NCBI RefSeq assembly: GCF_037325665.1
Contig: NC_090253.1
Span: 4,254,650 to 4,318,649 of the forward strand
DNA length: 64,000 bases
Origin: Littorina saxatilis
Lineage: Eukaryota > Mollusca > Gastropoda > Littorinimorpha > Littorinidae
Reading direction: 5' to 3'
The translations under genes were made by a program, and so were the position numbers. The stretch's first letter is position 1, and every line of letters starts with the position of its first letter. This document shows, one piece after another, positions 33,391 to 44,170 of this stretch. The notes beneath the pieces are model-generated. The model did not search any database. It saw only the letters and a program-made list of their open reading frames with translations, and was not told the DNA's origin.

Positions 33391-33826
33391 ACACGCCAGT
33401 TAATACAGCACCCTATACTCACGTGACACGTATTTGTGACTCTCCCCCAAATTCGATTTATTGGAAAACGCACCGAGCGATGCTGCTAATCAAACTTTGG
33501 ACCATGTATTGCCCCCCCCCCCCCCCCTATTGGATTCTAGTTTGTGATGATGATAAATGGTATTTTGACTGTGAAATTAGCTTCAACGCAAAATATTTAT
33601 TTTCTTGTTCAAGGGACGAAACCGCTCGGTGCGTTTTCTAATAATTATATCGAATTTGGGGTAAAATCGATCGAATTTCATCACAAATCTGCTTCAGTTG
33701 CAAGATCTTACCATGATTTTCTCCCTCAAGATGATTGTATCGCTTGAAATTGGCGGAGAAACATTCAGTCTGAAGTTAATTTTACATGTCACGTGAGTAT
33801 AGGGTGCTGTATTTACTGGCGCGTGT
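33391..33826. mobile_element. MITE with nested inverted repeats
   Basis: The ends ACACGCCAGTTAATACAGCA and, inverted, ACACGCGCCAGTAAATACAG pair through CCCTATACTCACGTGACA. An inner pair, GAAAACGCACCGAGCG and its complement, makes a second stem. No transposase and no sure target duplication are seen. Confidence 0.65.
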
Positions 33827-33865
33827 TGTCGTCTGTGTCATGATGGTTGGTTGCATATAATATGT

Positions 33866-34560
33866 AGAGGTTACACGCCGGGTCTCAGTGATTATTAAAA
33901 ATAATGGTCGAAGTTAGCGGATCATGAAAAATGCGAGCTTTAGCGAGCTTTTTCATGACCGCGAACTGAGACCATTATTTTTGATAATCACTGAGACGAG
34001 GTGTGTAACCTCTTTATTCCTCCTTTCTTCAGTTATTCAAAGAAAAGAGGAGGTTTTTTGCGAAAGTTTGATCGAATCCTATTCACTCAACCAGTCAACC
34101 TGCGCAGGCGATCGATTAATGCGCGGTTGTATAGTTCCGTGCAAATCATTCCATTCTGTTAACACTTCTTGTCAGTTTTCCTATTTTGGACTAAAATCAA
34201 GTACACAGATATGCTGTTATTCTGCTGTGGCGGCAAAGGCAGATATTGTGTGTTCTGTATATGTTTTGGTATCGCTTTGGAAAATGTTCTTTCGTCAAAT
34301 GGGACTAGTAGACGAACTTTTGCACCCGTGTTCCAACGTTAAAAACTGTATGAAGTTCAGTTTTCTGGGGAAAATAGTGTATGAAACCGCTTTATGTTGT
34401 TTAAATTGATGAGATGTGTGCATTTGGTTGCGTGTGATCTGTTTATTAAATGAAATATTGTTGAAAACTGACCGTCGGATTGCAGTCTGTTGTCGAAGAA
34501 ACTGAGTGAAAAGAAGGGGAACTACTCTTGTCGCTAGACAAAGTATGAGTTACTTGCCTT
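33866..34560 (+). repeat. Hairpin-ended repeat, copy A
   Basis: It opens with a hairpin of about 148 bp (33866-34013: AGAGGTTACACGCC ... GGTGTGTAACCTCT, inner arms CATGAAAAATGCGAGCTT), followed by about 550 bp that match 45715-46412 in inverted orientation. The right end overlaps the last codons of the SWIM-type pseudogene. The open frame 33924-34409 is conserved only because the repeat is; I see no domain in it. Confidence 0.7.
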
Positions 34561-35730
34561 GCGGGAACCGGTTTGTCAACCTTGCATTTTTTCCGGCCAG
34601 GCAGTCCAATAGCATTTACTACTTTTCCTTTTGGTCGGCCTCTCTTCCGGGATTTTGGTGGTAACGTCACATTATCAAGAGACGTCGACGTAGGCCTTGG
34701 TGCGGATGAACCCTCCTCGTCAGACGTTGTGGGCCTTGGTGCGAATGATTAACCCTCTTCGTCAAACTGTGGTGTTGTTGTTGGTGGTAGTGGGTTTGGG
34801 GCGGCTGTCATATCATACACTAGTTCCACAACCGCTACATGAGACGTCGTAGGCCTTGGTGCGACTGAACCATCCTCTTGAGACGTCGTAGGCCTTGGTG
34901 CAAATGATCCATCCTCGTGAGACGTCGTAGGCCTTGGTGCGACTGAACCATCCTCTTGAGACGTCGTAGGCCTTGGTGCGAATGAACCATCCTCGTGAGA
35001 CGTCGTAGGCCTTGGTGCAAATGAACCATCCTCGTGAGACGTCGTAGGCCTTGGTGCAAATGAACCATCCTCTTGACACGTCGTAGGCCTTGGTGCAAAT
35101 GAACCATCCTCGTGAGACGTCGTAGGCCTTGGTGCGAATGAACCACCCTCGTGAGACGTCGTAGGCCTTGGTGCGGATGAACCCTCCTCGTCAGACTGTG
35201 GTGTTGTTGTTGGTGGTGGTGGGTTTGGGGCGACTGTCATATCATACACTAGTTCCACAACCGCTACATGTTTTCCAGATCCCCACATTTTTACAACAGA
35301 ATCTAACACGCTCAATTTCTCTTGGAAATCAAAGTTGTTTTCTGCAGCTAAAGAAGCCAATTGTTGTCCGAGGTGGAGGGCTCGCCGGTATCGGTTGTTT
35401 GCTGTGACAATGCGTGGACGAGGCGTCGTTTCGACTGTCACAGGTAGTCGTTCTTCAACAATGTCAGAAAGTGCCTGAAAGAATCGATGGCCGCGTTTGT
35501 AGTATTCAAGTGTCCACCGTTGGGCAATCAATTCAGTGTCGAATAAATCACGACCGCATATCTTTCTCACAGCGAAGATATGTCGACACGGTAGCGACAT
35601 GGACTTGTAGAAAGTACAATCACAGGATATTGGCGTCACGCAGATTTCCCCTTCTGAACTGGTCACGGAAAAGTGCCCGTTATCCTCTTGGAGTACGACA
35701 TGGCCTGCACGCTCCAATTGTTTGTAGAAG

Positions 35731-35732
<2 letters not shown>
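34446..35732 (-). pseudogene. SWIM zinc-finger protein fragment (ZSWIM3-like or Mutator-like transposase C-terminus)
   Basis: The - strand frame carries a SWIM finger, CDCTFYKSMSLPCRH (CxC-x9-CxH), followed by IFAVRKICG and a helical region with RWTLEYYKRG. This arrangement is known at the C-terminus of MULE transposases and of the related host ZSWIM1/3 proteins. A Pro/Ser-rich tandem repeat (13 residues) follows, then RKRGRPKGKVVNAIGLPGRK, an AT-hook-like end. The N-terminal half, with any transposase core, is missing: the frame runs into a (GA)n tract at 35733. There is no ATG at the start, and one in-frame TAA (34749-34751) separates the repeats from the C-terminal 100 codons. The last part lies in a dispersed repeat. 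It is most likely a decayed gene. Confidence 0.65.
34841..35186 (-). repeat. 39-bp coding minisatellite
   Basis: About nine units with the core GAGACGTCGTAGGCCTTGGT encode SFAPRPTTSxEDG on the - strand. Unit length is a multiple of three, so expansion keeps the frame. A diverged copy of the flank (TCATATCATACACTAGTTCC) occurs at both ends (34810 and 35238), so the block has been rearranged. Confidence 0.9.

Positions 35733-35810
<78 letters not shown>
35733..35810. repeat. (GA)n microsatellite
   Basis: Pure GA run that cuts off the upstream part of the SWIM-type gene. Next to it CTACCGGCAAAATA and TATTTTGCCGGTAG (35814-35867) form a small hairpin. Confidence 0.95.
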
Positions 35811-35812
<2 letters not shown>

Positions 35813-35867
35813 TCTACCGGCAAAATAGCCTCTACCGTAACATATCGTTATTTTGCCGGTAGAATAG

Positions 35868-36938
35868 CCTTCGTTTCTGAAAAAGACTGTGTTTGAGTGT
35901 TTATTGAGTAGTTTTATTTCTGGATGGTGAGCCGAGATAAAAAAAAAAATTATAAAAAAAAACCCACATGTTGATCGTATGATAGTGAACAATAATCATA
36001 AAGTGCATATTTTGTCAAAGTGTTGATGTCGGAAATATGCACGAGGGAGCCCACATTCATTGCCAGCATGATAGTTTGACTGGTTATTGAAAAAGTTGAC
36101 ACATTATGGTAGTACTCATGAGCTTGGATGTGCAGGTTTTGGAAAGAACAGTGCGTCATATTTATTTGCAAAAAATGTGTATCGGGACTGTGAGGCTTTT
36201 CATCACTTGCCTGAACATTATTATTCCTTGGCATAATTAAGGTTCATAAGGGTCGGCGGTCAATAAAACCCTGAGAAGATTTGTTTCCAAACATCGTCAA
36301 CTGTAGTGTTGCTCCTAGGCCTAAGTTTTTTTTCTCTCACTGGTCCACACTTTTTTTTCTGATTTGAAGCACTGTTGTGACCACTGGCAAGTCAGCCAAG
36401 TTTTTTTTTTCAAGTTTTTTTTATTAGTCCATAACCCCTGTCCGGTACATTTTGACATGTTGGAGGCCCTCTGATTGAAAAAAATATTGTGATAAATCTT
36501 GAAGAAGTTGGCCGCTGAGGTAAATCCACTTCCTCTCCACTGTATAGTTCTTGTCCATCAGACTGTTACTGAAACAAACAGTTCAGAATATCATTAGTGT
36601 GTAGAGTCCTTAAGCCAAAACACTGCAGCTTTTTTCTTTCACCTCTCCATCTACTTATTTGTTTTGCTTTTGTACGTAGTACACTCACTCTTATCACACA
36701 GAGTTTCTCAAATAAAAAAAGAAACAAAACTAAAAACAGAGGAAACAAGCAAACAAACGCCACCACAACCAAGAAGAAGAACAACCTAGCTGAAGACAAG
36801 ATGTTTTTCATAACGCAAACATGTGCATAACTCAAAATGGTAATTAGACAGGTAATTAATCATTTCTAAAAGTCAATTCCTAGAAGTGTGTAAATAGTCA
36901 AAGCTCTAACTAAAAATTTTAAATAAAAATGTATCACA

Positions 36939-36942
<4 letters not shown>
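35868..36942. other. Non-coding stretch, nothing recognised
   Basis: AT-rich with A and T runs. The open frames at 35950-36234 and 36566-36835 show no domain. Confidence 0.4.

Positions 36943-37000
<58 letters not shown>
36943..37000. repeat. (CA)n microsatellite at the edge of the duplicated block
   Basis: Pure CA run of about 58 bp, followed by GAGAGAGATGAT, which also occurs at 46431-46442 at the start of the second copy. Confidence 0.95.
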
Positions 37001-37003
<3 letters not shown>

Positions 37004-37260
37004 AGAGATGATCTTGTATTTTCTGATAACATGTCCTAATTAAACCATTGAAGAATAGGTGTCTGAACTTACTCAGAGATGAAGAGTTGACCTTCTGTTT
37101 TTATTCCTCAAGAGATTAGTACTGCTCATGCATATTGTCTCGGCAAACCTGAACTCAAAGTGTTCTCGCACTTTCCCGTCACGAGGTTCTGGCAGGCCAA
37201 GACTTGTACAAGACAGCGGAAGTTAATTTGCGTCATTGTTTTCGGCATCATTTTCCAGAA

Positions 37261-37300
37261 TGACGTCAAAGTCCTGTGATGTCTTGTGGATTCAATAAAA
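37261..37300 (+). promoter_or_regulatory. Candidate promoter: CRE and TATA-like box
   Basis: A perfect CRE palindrome TGACGTCA lies at 37261-37268 and a TATA-like TTCAATAAAA at 37291-37300, about 45 bp before the ATG. Both are kept in the duplicate (46571-46578, 46601-46610). A short overlapping upstream frame starts at ATG 37333. Spacing suits a short 5' leader; use is not proven. Confidence 0.35.
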
Positions 37301-37340
37301 AGACAACACGAACATAGTCTGTGTACACTCGGAATGAGCA

Positions 37341-40300
37341 ATGTACGAATGGAAAATCTTCACGGCAAGTTCAGTGCTGCGTTTTCTAGTTCTTAGCTTC
37401 TTAGTCAAACGCACACTTTCTGACTCCGGACTACACTACGTCATACAAACCAAAACATTTGATTTGTACAGTGACAGAATATCTTCATCACGTGTTTCAC
37501 TTCCTTCTGCTGCATTTTGTCAAGCCTTGCTTTGCACGACATTTACTCAGACGATAGCAAATTCATCTTGGCCGACACTTTCGGGAACACGCCAAGACCT
37601 CAACAACCGCCACAGGACTTCAACGGAAAATAATTACCAGCAGCTGAAGGAAAACACGTGTACTAGGGCCTCAACTATCAATAATTCATGCTGTGCCGTT
37701 TTGAAAACAGTAGTGACGCAAATTCAAACATTGTACGAAGTAGCCAACCGTGTGCAAAAGTATGTGTACATGACATGTAGCTACTCTCGTAGATGGACAA
37801 ACTCTCTAGATACCACAGTCCCTGCTGTCTCCAACGTGTTTGAAAACATAGAGTCACGTGGAAGGTTGCTTGCGTCGAATTTGTGCGTTGGGTGTGCTCG
37901 GACGGAAATCTGTCAAAACGCCGTTGTAAAAGCTACAAATGTTCATGTGCAGTCAACGCAACAAGTTGAGTTTGAAGCATTAGATGAAGATAATCACCTG
38001 AGAAGTCTAGTTGTGCTCAGTGGGCAAAGCTTGCAGCTTATTGCTGTTAAAACAGGTCATCAAAGTGTGCCAGTTGTGTTCTTCCTCCTAAAATCTTCAG
38101 ACGCATTCTTTGCAAGGGACTTGCACAGTGTGTCAAGGGAAAGTCTGCCGGTTTCAAGGGATGTAACCCTGTTGAGTTGTATCATCATTGTGTCTGTATC
38201 CGTTCCTCGCCCAAATCTCTCACACCCTGTGAACTTAATTTTCGCTCACCACAGGAACATCAAGTCATCAGAAAGAGCGCAGTGTGTGTTCTGGAACACA
38301 TCCACACATACATGGTCGAGGCAAGGCTGCTGGCATCTCTCATTCAACGCCAGTCACAGTCATTGCCAGTGTAACCATCTTTCCTCCTTCGCTGTTCTCA
38401 TGAGCCCGCGCTACTTTGAAGACAACGGCAACACACAGACTATACTCACCGAAATCGGTATCACCCTGTCCATGGTCAGCCTGATGCTAGGACTGGCCAC
38501 CTTCATCTATTTCCCCCGCCTGAGGGACGCGCGAGGTTTGGCACACGTGAACCTGATGGGCTGCCTGCAGGCGGGCTACGTCATCTTTATTATCGGCATC
38601 GACCGCGTGGAGCACGACGTGGGCTGTGCCTTGGTGGCCGTCTTGCTACACTACGCCTTCATGTGCGCTTTTTTCTGGATGCTGGTGGAAGGCACGTTGG
38701 TCTTCATGCTGCTGGCCCTGCCCATAATCAACCGTAATATCGCCTCGCATGCCACGCTGTCTGCCACTGTCTACGTCGTTGCCTATGGAGCCCCCTTGCT
38801 CATCGTCTTCGTCTCTGCGTCTGTGGGCATCGAGGGCTACGGAACGGACAAGTACTGCTGGCTGAGTCCTGAGAGAGGACTGATCTGGAGCTTCCTGGGC
38901 CCGGCCGTTGCCATCCTCTTCCTCAACACGCTGGTTTTAGTGATAGCCATCTTCGCCATGCTGAAGCACGCGGCCTATTCGAGGGCCATTAAGAACCGCA
39001 CATGTTTGCTCAAGATGAGGATCTGGCTCACCGGAGTTTCCATGCTGGTGGTGGTCATAGGCATCTTCTGGATCATCGGAATTTTCAGCTACGTTAACAA
39101 TGCTTTCGCCTACCTCTTCATCGTTGCCAACGCCTTTCAAGGGTTCTACATTTTCGTGCTGTATTGTGTGCTAAACGCCAAAGCGATTGCAGAATATCAA
39201 AGGCTGCTGGGCAAGACCAGGTGGGTGCCGGGCTGGATTGTTTCTCTTCATGGGATCAACAAGTTCGGAGCACCGAGTGCAACACACACCGACTTTGACC
39301 TGTTGGGAGTCATGGCAGCACAGGTAGAAGAACATAGCAGTCAACCCAAGATCGAGACACAAAAGAAGGTCCGTAAGTATAGCTGGTTGATGGGTATAAT
39401 GTTTGGTTTTGGAGCCGATGATCTTGACACAGATACAAGTCCTCACAGGCCACTATCTTTATTTCGTAGGTTGTTGACGAGGTTGGTTGACACTGTGAAC
39501 TATGCAACCAAAGTTGACATTCCAGAGCCAGAGGACTCAGACATAGATATGCAGAATGTATTGTCAGTGCCCACCATATTTCATATTCGTGGAGGAGAGC
39601 CAGTAAATTCTACCAATACCACCCGAGCTACTGACGAGTCATCAGAAACTCAAATTCCTCAGATAAAGAAGCCACTGAGTAATGAACTAGGCGCTGATCT
39701 CCATAGGAAAGCATCACCACAGTCACTGACTCCAGAAAGTAATGGAAGTGATAAGAGTTACCAGCCGATAGGTTGTTGGGAGATGGTTGAACGGGATGTG
39801 AACTGTGACTCAATCAATTTGTTGGAAAGCAAGGCAAATAAAGGTGAAAGTTTGGGAATGACAGAATGTCAGAAAGAACAAGAATCACCCTTTAAAAACA
39901 AGCCTGTAACATGCCAAACACTCACAGGGCAGAGTGCAACGCCTGGAGTTCCAAGCGGTTCGCTTTGTGTTGGTGAATTAACGGAGAATGTCGACACAGA
40001 GAACTCACAAACTCTAACAGAATATTTACTATCACACGTGGTTGGGTCAACAAGCAGCGAGCCTGACCACCCAGTAGAGATGCCGGCTGTGAGTTCAGAA
40101 ACAAACATCACTCACCAGTCCAACACATTTCACGCAGTGGAACATTCCTCAAAATCAAAATTCAAGGCTTTCGTCAAACGCAGAATAACTGGCTCAAAGG
40201 ATAAACACCCTGCAGCAATCTTAGATCCCACAATGACGGACCAGCACACAACTCACGGGAAGGTCAGCATCGAGGAAAACGATGATTCGGCGTCCTTGGG

Positions 40301-40409
40301 CAACATAGCAAGCGCTGAATCGAGAGAGATTATGAGGTCTCTGGGTCACAACTCTATCACATCACTCGTGTCACAGCTGTCGAGGGAAAACGAGCCCATA
40401 CAGGAATAA
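37341..40409 (+). CDS. Adhesion-family G-protein-coupled receptor, duplicate 1
   Basis: A 1022-residue frame without visible introns. Residues about 10-28 form a signal peptide (VLRFLVLSFLVKRTLSDSG). The ectodomain to about 310 is GAIN-like with several cysteines. The GPS box is C315-VFW ... W ... GCW ... HCQCNHLSSFA, with the cleavage site between L347 and S348. Seven membrane segments lie at about 366-618 with FWMLVEG (TM3), KYCWLS (loop 2) and NAFQGFYIF (TM7). The tail of about 400 residues is rich in Ser/Thr and Lys and ends ENEPIQE. Such receptors signal at the plasma membrane through a tethered agonist; the ligand is unknown. It shares its plan with 22430-26530 and is almost identical to 46651-49737 (about 40 substitutions and three in-frame indels by eye). 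Single-exon structure hints at an origin by retroposition or intron loss of the ancestor. Confidence 0.92.
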   Translation: MYEWKIFTASSVLRFLVLSFLVKRTLSDSGLHYVIQTKTFDLYSDRISSSRVSLPSAAFCQALLCTTFTQTIANSSWPTLSGTRQDLNNRHRTSTENNYQQLKENTCTRASTINNSCCAVLKTVVTQIQTLYEVANRVQKYVYMTCSYSRRWTNSLDTTVPAVSNVFENIESRGRLLASNLCVGCARTEICQNAVVKATNVHVQSTQQVEFEALDEDNHLRSLVVLSGQSLQLIAVKTGHQSVPVVFFLLKSSDAFFARDLHSVSRESLPVSRDVTLLSCIIIVSVSVPRPNLSHPVNLIFAHHRNIKSSERAQCVFWNTSTHTWSRQGCWHLSFNASHSHCQCNHLSSFAVLMSPRYFEDNGNTQTILTEIGITLSMVSLMLGLATFIYFPRLRDARGLAHVNLMGCLQAGYVIFIIGIDRVEHDVGCALVAVLLHYAFMCAFFWMLVEGTLVFMLLALPIINRNIASHATLSATVYVVAYGAPLLIVFVSASVGIEGYGTDKYCWLSPERGLIWSFLGPAVAILFLNTLVLVIAIFAMLKHAAYSRAIKNRTCLLKMRIWLTGVSMLVVVIGIFWIIGIFSYVNNAFAYLFIVANAFQGFYIFVLYCVLNAKAIAEYQRLLGKTRWVPGWIVSLHGINKFGAPSATHTDFDLLGVMAAQVEEHSSQPKIETQKKVRKYSWLMGIMFGFGADDLDTDTSPHRPLSLFRRLLTRLVDTVNYATKVDIPEPEDSDIDMQNVLSVPTIFHIRGGEPVNSTNTTRATDESSETQIPQIKKPLSNELGADLHRKASPQSLTPESNGSDKSYQPIGCWEMVERDVNCDSINLLESKANKGESLGMTECQKEQESPFKNKPVTCQTLTGQSATPGVPSGSLCVGELTENVDTENSQTLTEYLLSHVVGSTSSEPDHPVEMPAVSSETNITHQSNTFHAVEHSSKSKFKAFVKRRITGSKDKHPAAILDPTMTDQHTTHGKVSIEENDDSASLGNIASAESREIMRSLGHNSITSLVSQLSRENEPIQE

Positions 40410-40882
40410 GTCTCTCCGATATACAGACCGAGCGTCAGGAGCCTTCTCGCGAAGATGTCAAACATAAACTTTTCACGAAATTTCGTCCATCCAAAAAATA
40501 ACCAATAGTTCTTCCAGGAGATTCAGGAACACAGAGTGTTAGCAGCGGAGTCACAGCAATCATCGACTCCGCAGGAACTTTACAAGAGATCTCCAAGGGA
40601 GAACTGCCGCAAACAGAGATGCAGACAATTGATGAAAGACTTGAGTTGGACACGGTCCAGGAACAGAGCCGTGGTCTTTTTCAAACAGTCTGGCCACAAG
40701 ACACGGAAGTCACGACAGATGCGGTTAAAGAAAATCAGCCAGTGCCTGTCGTCTCAGAGGACGAAACCAATACAGTCGAAGCTGAAAGCAGCGCAGCGAG
40801 AACAGGGTCGAGACTGAAGGCCCAGTTTCGGAAGACTTCTCCCATAAAAAGGATACCACAGCGCTTTCCAACTACAGAATGA
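40410..40882 (+). pseudogene. Broken post-stop tail extension of duplicate 1
   Basis: Directly after the TAA at 40407-40409 the receptor frame continues with codons matching the extension of duplicate 2, but here it carries a TAG after FVHPKNNQ and a 4-bp loss near 40591, so that the rest (MQTIDERLELDTVQ... to RIPQRFPTTE) is in another frame. It looks like the remains of a longer cytoplasmic tail. Confidence 0.6.
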
Positions 40883-41095
40883 TGTTTCAGAAAAGGTGCG
40901 CAAAGTGATGGAAGCGATGCCTCGACCAGCCAATGGAAAGAAAATCTCGCTCGAGCAGTTAAAGGCATGAAGAAGTCCAAAGTGCCAACACAGCATAAAC
41001 AGACACACGAACACGAAAATGGTGCAACTAAAGAAGACAATACTGCTTAAGTACTCAACCTCTCACGCATCCTGCACAGACACAGAGGAACAAAG

Positions 41096-41299
41096 AAACT
41101 AACAAAGGCGCAACCGACAAGTAAGCCCTAAACCAACAAAGGCGCAACCGACAAGTAAGCCCTAAACCAACAAAGGCGCAACCGACAAGTAAGCCCTAAA
41201 CCAACAAAGGCGCAACCGACAAGTAAGCCCTAAACCAACAAAGGCGCAACCGACAAGTAAGCCCTAAACCAACAAAGGCGCAACCGACAAGTAAGCCCT
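41096..41299. repeat. 34-bp minisatellite, six units
   Basis: Units AAACCAACAAAGGCGCAACC + GACAAGTAAGCCCT follow the receptor gene. The duplicate block has only three (50410-50511), so copy number changed after duplication. Confidence 0.95.
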
Positions 41300-42037
41300 A
41301 AACCAAAGAAGCAGCCTAGACAGACACAAGAGCAACTGGCAGACGACAAGGGTGAGGCCAAAGCTGAATAAGAACAAAGCAAGCCCCAAACCGATAAAAC
41401 AGTCTCCGCAGACACAAAAATCCAGCAGACGAAAAAGTTATAACCAAGCCCGACAAGATCAAGGCAAGCCCCAAACCGGCCAAGCTTTCTCCACAAACCC
41501 AAAAGAAACCAAAAAGATGACACACGCGCAAGGAAGCCACGCAACAACCCTAACAATATCATGACTATGACAGTTTCGCATAATGCTGAAAAGAAAACAG
41601 ATGTTTGAAAATGGTAGGCAAGAAAGGAAGAAATAGCAAAGCAATAAGTGGCTACATGCTTCAGTAACTCCAGAAAGTTGAGATCGAACTAGGCTTACTA
41701 CTCACCCAGCAAAGGAAACGTTTAGCAGAAGCATAGACACATTGGAGTATCGCAGATGAAAGCGTTTGATGACGCCAAATGCTACTTGACACTGTTCACA
41801 ATTGAATGGAGTGAAGATAACCAAAATAAGGTTTTATATTCCATGTTATTTCACGATAAAGATAACCAAAATAAGGTTTATATTCCATGTTATTCCATGT
41901 TATTTTATGATAAAAATAACCAAAATACGGTTTGTATCCCAATGTTTCCATGTTATTTCATGATCCGCTAACTTCCACAAATATTCTTAACATCTGCTGA
42001 GACTCGGTGTGTAACCTCTACATAAAAAACAAAATGT

Positions 42038-42040
<3 letters not shown>

Positions 42041-42122
<82 letters not shown>

Positions 42123-42152
42123 CAGACACACACACACACACACACACACACA
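42041..42152. repeat. (CT)n(CA)n compound microsatellite
   Basis: Shared by both duplicate blocks (51322-51482 in copy 2, longer there). A half copy of the hairpin repeat, with GACTCGGTGTGTAACCTCTA, precedes it in each block (41961-42022; 51249-51311). Confidence 0.9.
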
Positions 42153-42359
42153 CGTACAAGTATGTAGTGCAACATTTAACCTTTGCCGGATGCCGCTTTT
42201 GACTACACACGCCCGACGATGCGGGTTTATCTGAACCCATACATTTGAAAGAGGGTTTTTTCCGTTTATTTCTCTAACGACGGGGTGGGTTCAGGGAAAC
42301 CCACAGCGCTACTTCAGTGGGTGCATCGAGTTTCTCCCTTCACCGACTTCTTGCAGGGG

Positions 42360-44170
42360 AGGGAGAGGGGGAGGGAGAGACTGAGAGAGACTGAGAGACT
42401 AAGAAAGAGAGAGAGAGAGAGAGAATAAGAAAGAGAGAGAGACTAAGAAAGAGAGAGAGAAAGACTAAGAAAGAGAGAGAGAGACTAAGAAAGAGAGAGA
42501 CAGAGAGACTAAAAAAGAGAGAGAGAGAGAGAGACTAAGAAAGAGAGAGAGGGAGACTAAGAAAGAGAGAGAGACTAAGAAAGAGAGAGAGACTAAGAAA
42601 GAGAGAGAGAGAGAGAGAGACTACGAAAGAGAGGGAGAGAGACTAAGAAAGAGAGAGAGAGAGAGAGAGAGAGACTAAGAAAGAGAGAGAGACTAAGAAA
42701 GAGAGAGAGACTAAGAAAGAGAGAGAGAGACTAAGAAAGAGGGAGAGAGAGAGACTAAGAAAGAGAGAGATACTAAGAAAGAGAGAGAGAGACTAAGCAA
42801 GAGAGAGAGAGAGACTAAGAAAGAGAGAGAGAGAGTGTGACTAAGAAAGAGAGAGAGAGACTAAGAAAGAGAGAGAGACCAAGAAAGAGAGAGAGAGAGA
42901 CTAAGAAAGAGAGAGAGAGAGACTAAGAAAGAGAGAGAGAGAGAGACTAAGAAAGAGAGAGAGACTAAGAAAGAGAGAGAGACTAAGAAAGAGAGCGACT
43001 AAGAAAGAGAGAGGGAGAGACTAAGAAAGAGAGAGAGAGAGACTAAGAAGAGACTAAGAAAGAGAGAGAGAGACTAAGAAAGAGAGAGAGAGAGAGACTA
43101 AGAAAGAGAGAGAGAGAGAGACTAAGAAAGAGAGAGAGAGACTAAGAAAGAGAGAGAGAGAGAGACTAAGAAAGAGAGAGAGAGACTAAGAAAGAGAGAG
43201 AGAGACTAAGAAAGAGAGAGAGAGACTAAGAAAGAGAGAGACTAAGAAAGAGAGAGAAAGACTAAGAAAGAGAGAGAGAGAGACTAAGAAAGATAGAGAG
43301 AGAGAGAGATTAAGAAAGAGAGAGAGAGACTAAGAAAGAGAGAGAGAGACTAAGAAAGAGAGAGAGACTAAGAAAGAGAGAGAGACTAAGAAAGAGAGAG
43401 AGAGAGAAAGACTAAGAAAGAGAGAGAGACTAAGAAAGAGAGAGAGAGAGACTAAGAAAGAGAGAGAGAGACTCAGAAAGAGAGAGAGAGAGAGACTAAG
43501 AAAGAGAGAGAGAGAGACTAAGAAAGAGAGAGAGACTAAGAAAGAGAGAGAGACTAAGAAAGAGAGAGAGAGACTAAGAAAGAGAGAGAGAGAGAAAGAC
43601 TAAGAAAGAGAGAGAGACTAAGAAAGAGAGAGAGAGAGAGACTAAGAAAGAGAGAGAGAGACTCAGAAAGAGAGAGAGAGACTAAGAAAGAGAGAGAGAG
43701 ACTAAGAAAGAGAGAGAGAGAGACTAAGAAAGAGAGAGAGAGAGACTAAGAAAAAGAGAGAGAGAGACTAAGAAAGAGAGAGAGAGAGAGACTAAGAAAG
43801 AGAGATCAAATCAAATCAAATTTTATTTTACGAGGGTTGTGGCATAAGAGACTAAGAAAGAGAGAGAGAGAGACTAAGAAAAAGAGAGAGAGAGACTAAG
43901 AAAGAGAGAGAGAGACTAAGAAAGAGAGACAGAGAGAGAGACTAAGAGAGAGAGACAGAGGAGAGACTAAGAGAGAGAGACAGAGACAGAGAGAGACAGA
44001 GAGAGAGACAGACAGAGAGAGAGACAGACAGTCAGATAGACAGACAGTCAGACGGATAGACAGATAGACAGACAGACAGACAGAGCAACTGACAACAGAC
44101 ATACAGACAGAGAGATACGGACAGACAGACAGAGAGACAGAGAGTCTCTTGGAGACAAACAGGCAGACAG
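42360..44170. repeat. GA-rich satellite (GACTAAGAAAGAGAGAGA)n
   Basis: About 1.8 kb of units made of GACTAAGAAA plus a variable GA run. The right end passes into GACA/CAGA repeats (43990-44170). Confidence 0.95.
43805..43846 (-). mobile_element. Tail-only retroposon fragment, about 42 bp
   Basis: ATCAAATCAAATCAAATTTT + ATTTTACGAGGGTTGTGGCAT interrupts the GA satellite. Read on the - strand it ends AAAATTTGATTTGATTTGAT, the tail style of a LINE or SINE. The repetitive target hides any duplication. Confidence 0.55.

Noticed and set aside
33924-34409. 161-codon + strand ORF, similar to the - strand ORF 45985-46353
   Set aside because: Similarity extends through the non-coding hairpin and flanks; it reflects a dispersed repeat, and no protein domain is visible.
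41230-41562. - strand ORFs behind receptor duplicate 1
   Set aside because: Shadow frames of the 34-bp minisatellite and flank, with no domain; the counterpart in block 2 differs in length and frame.
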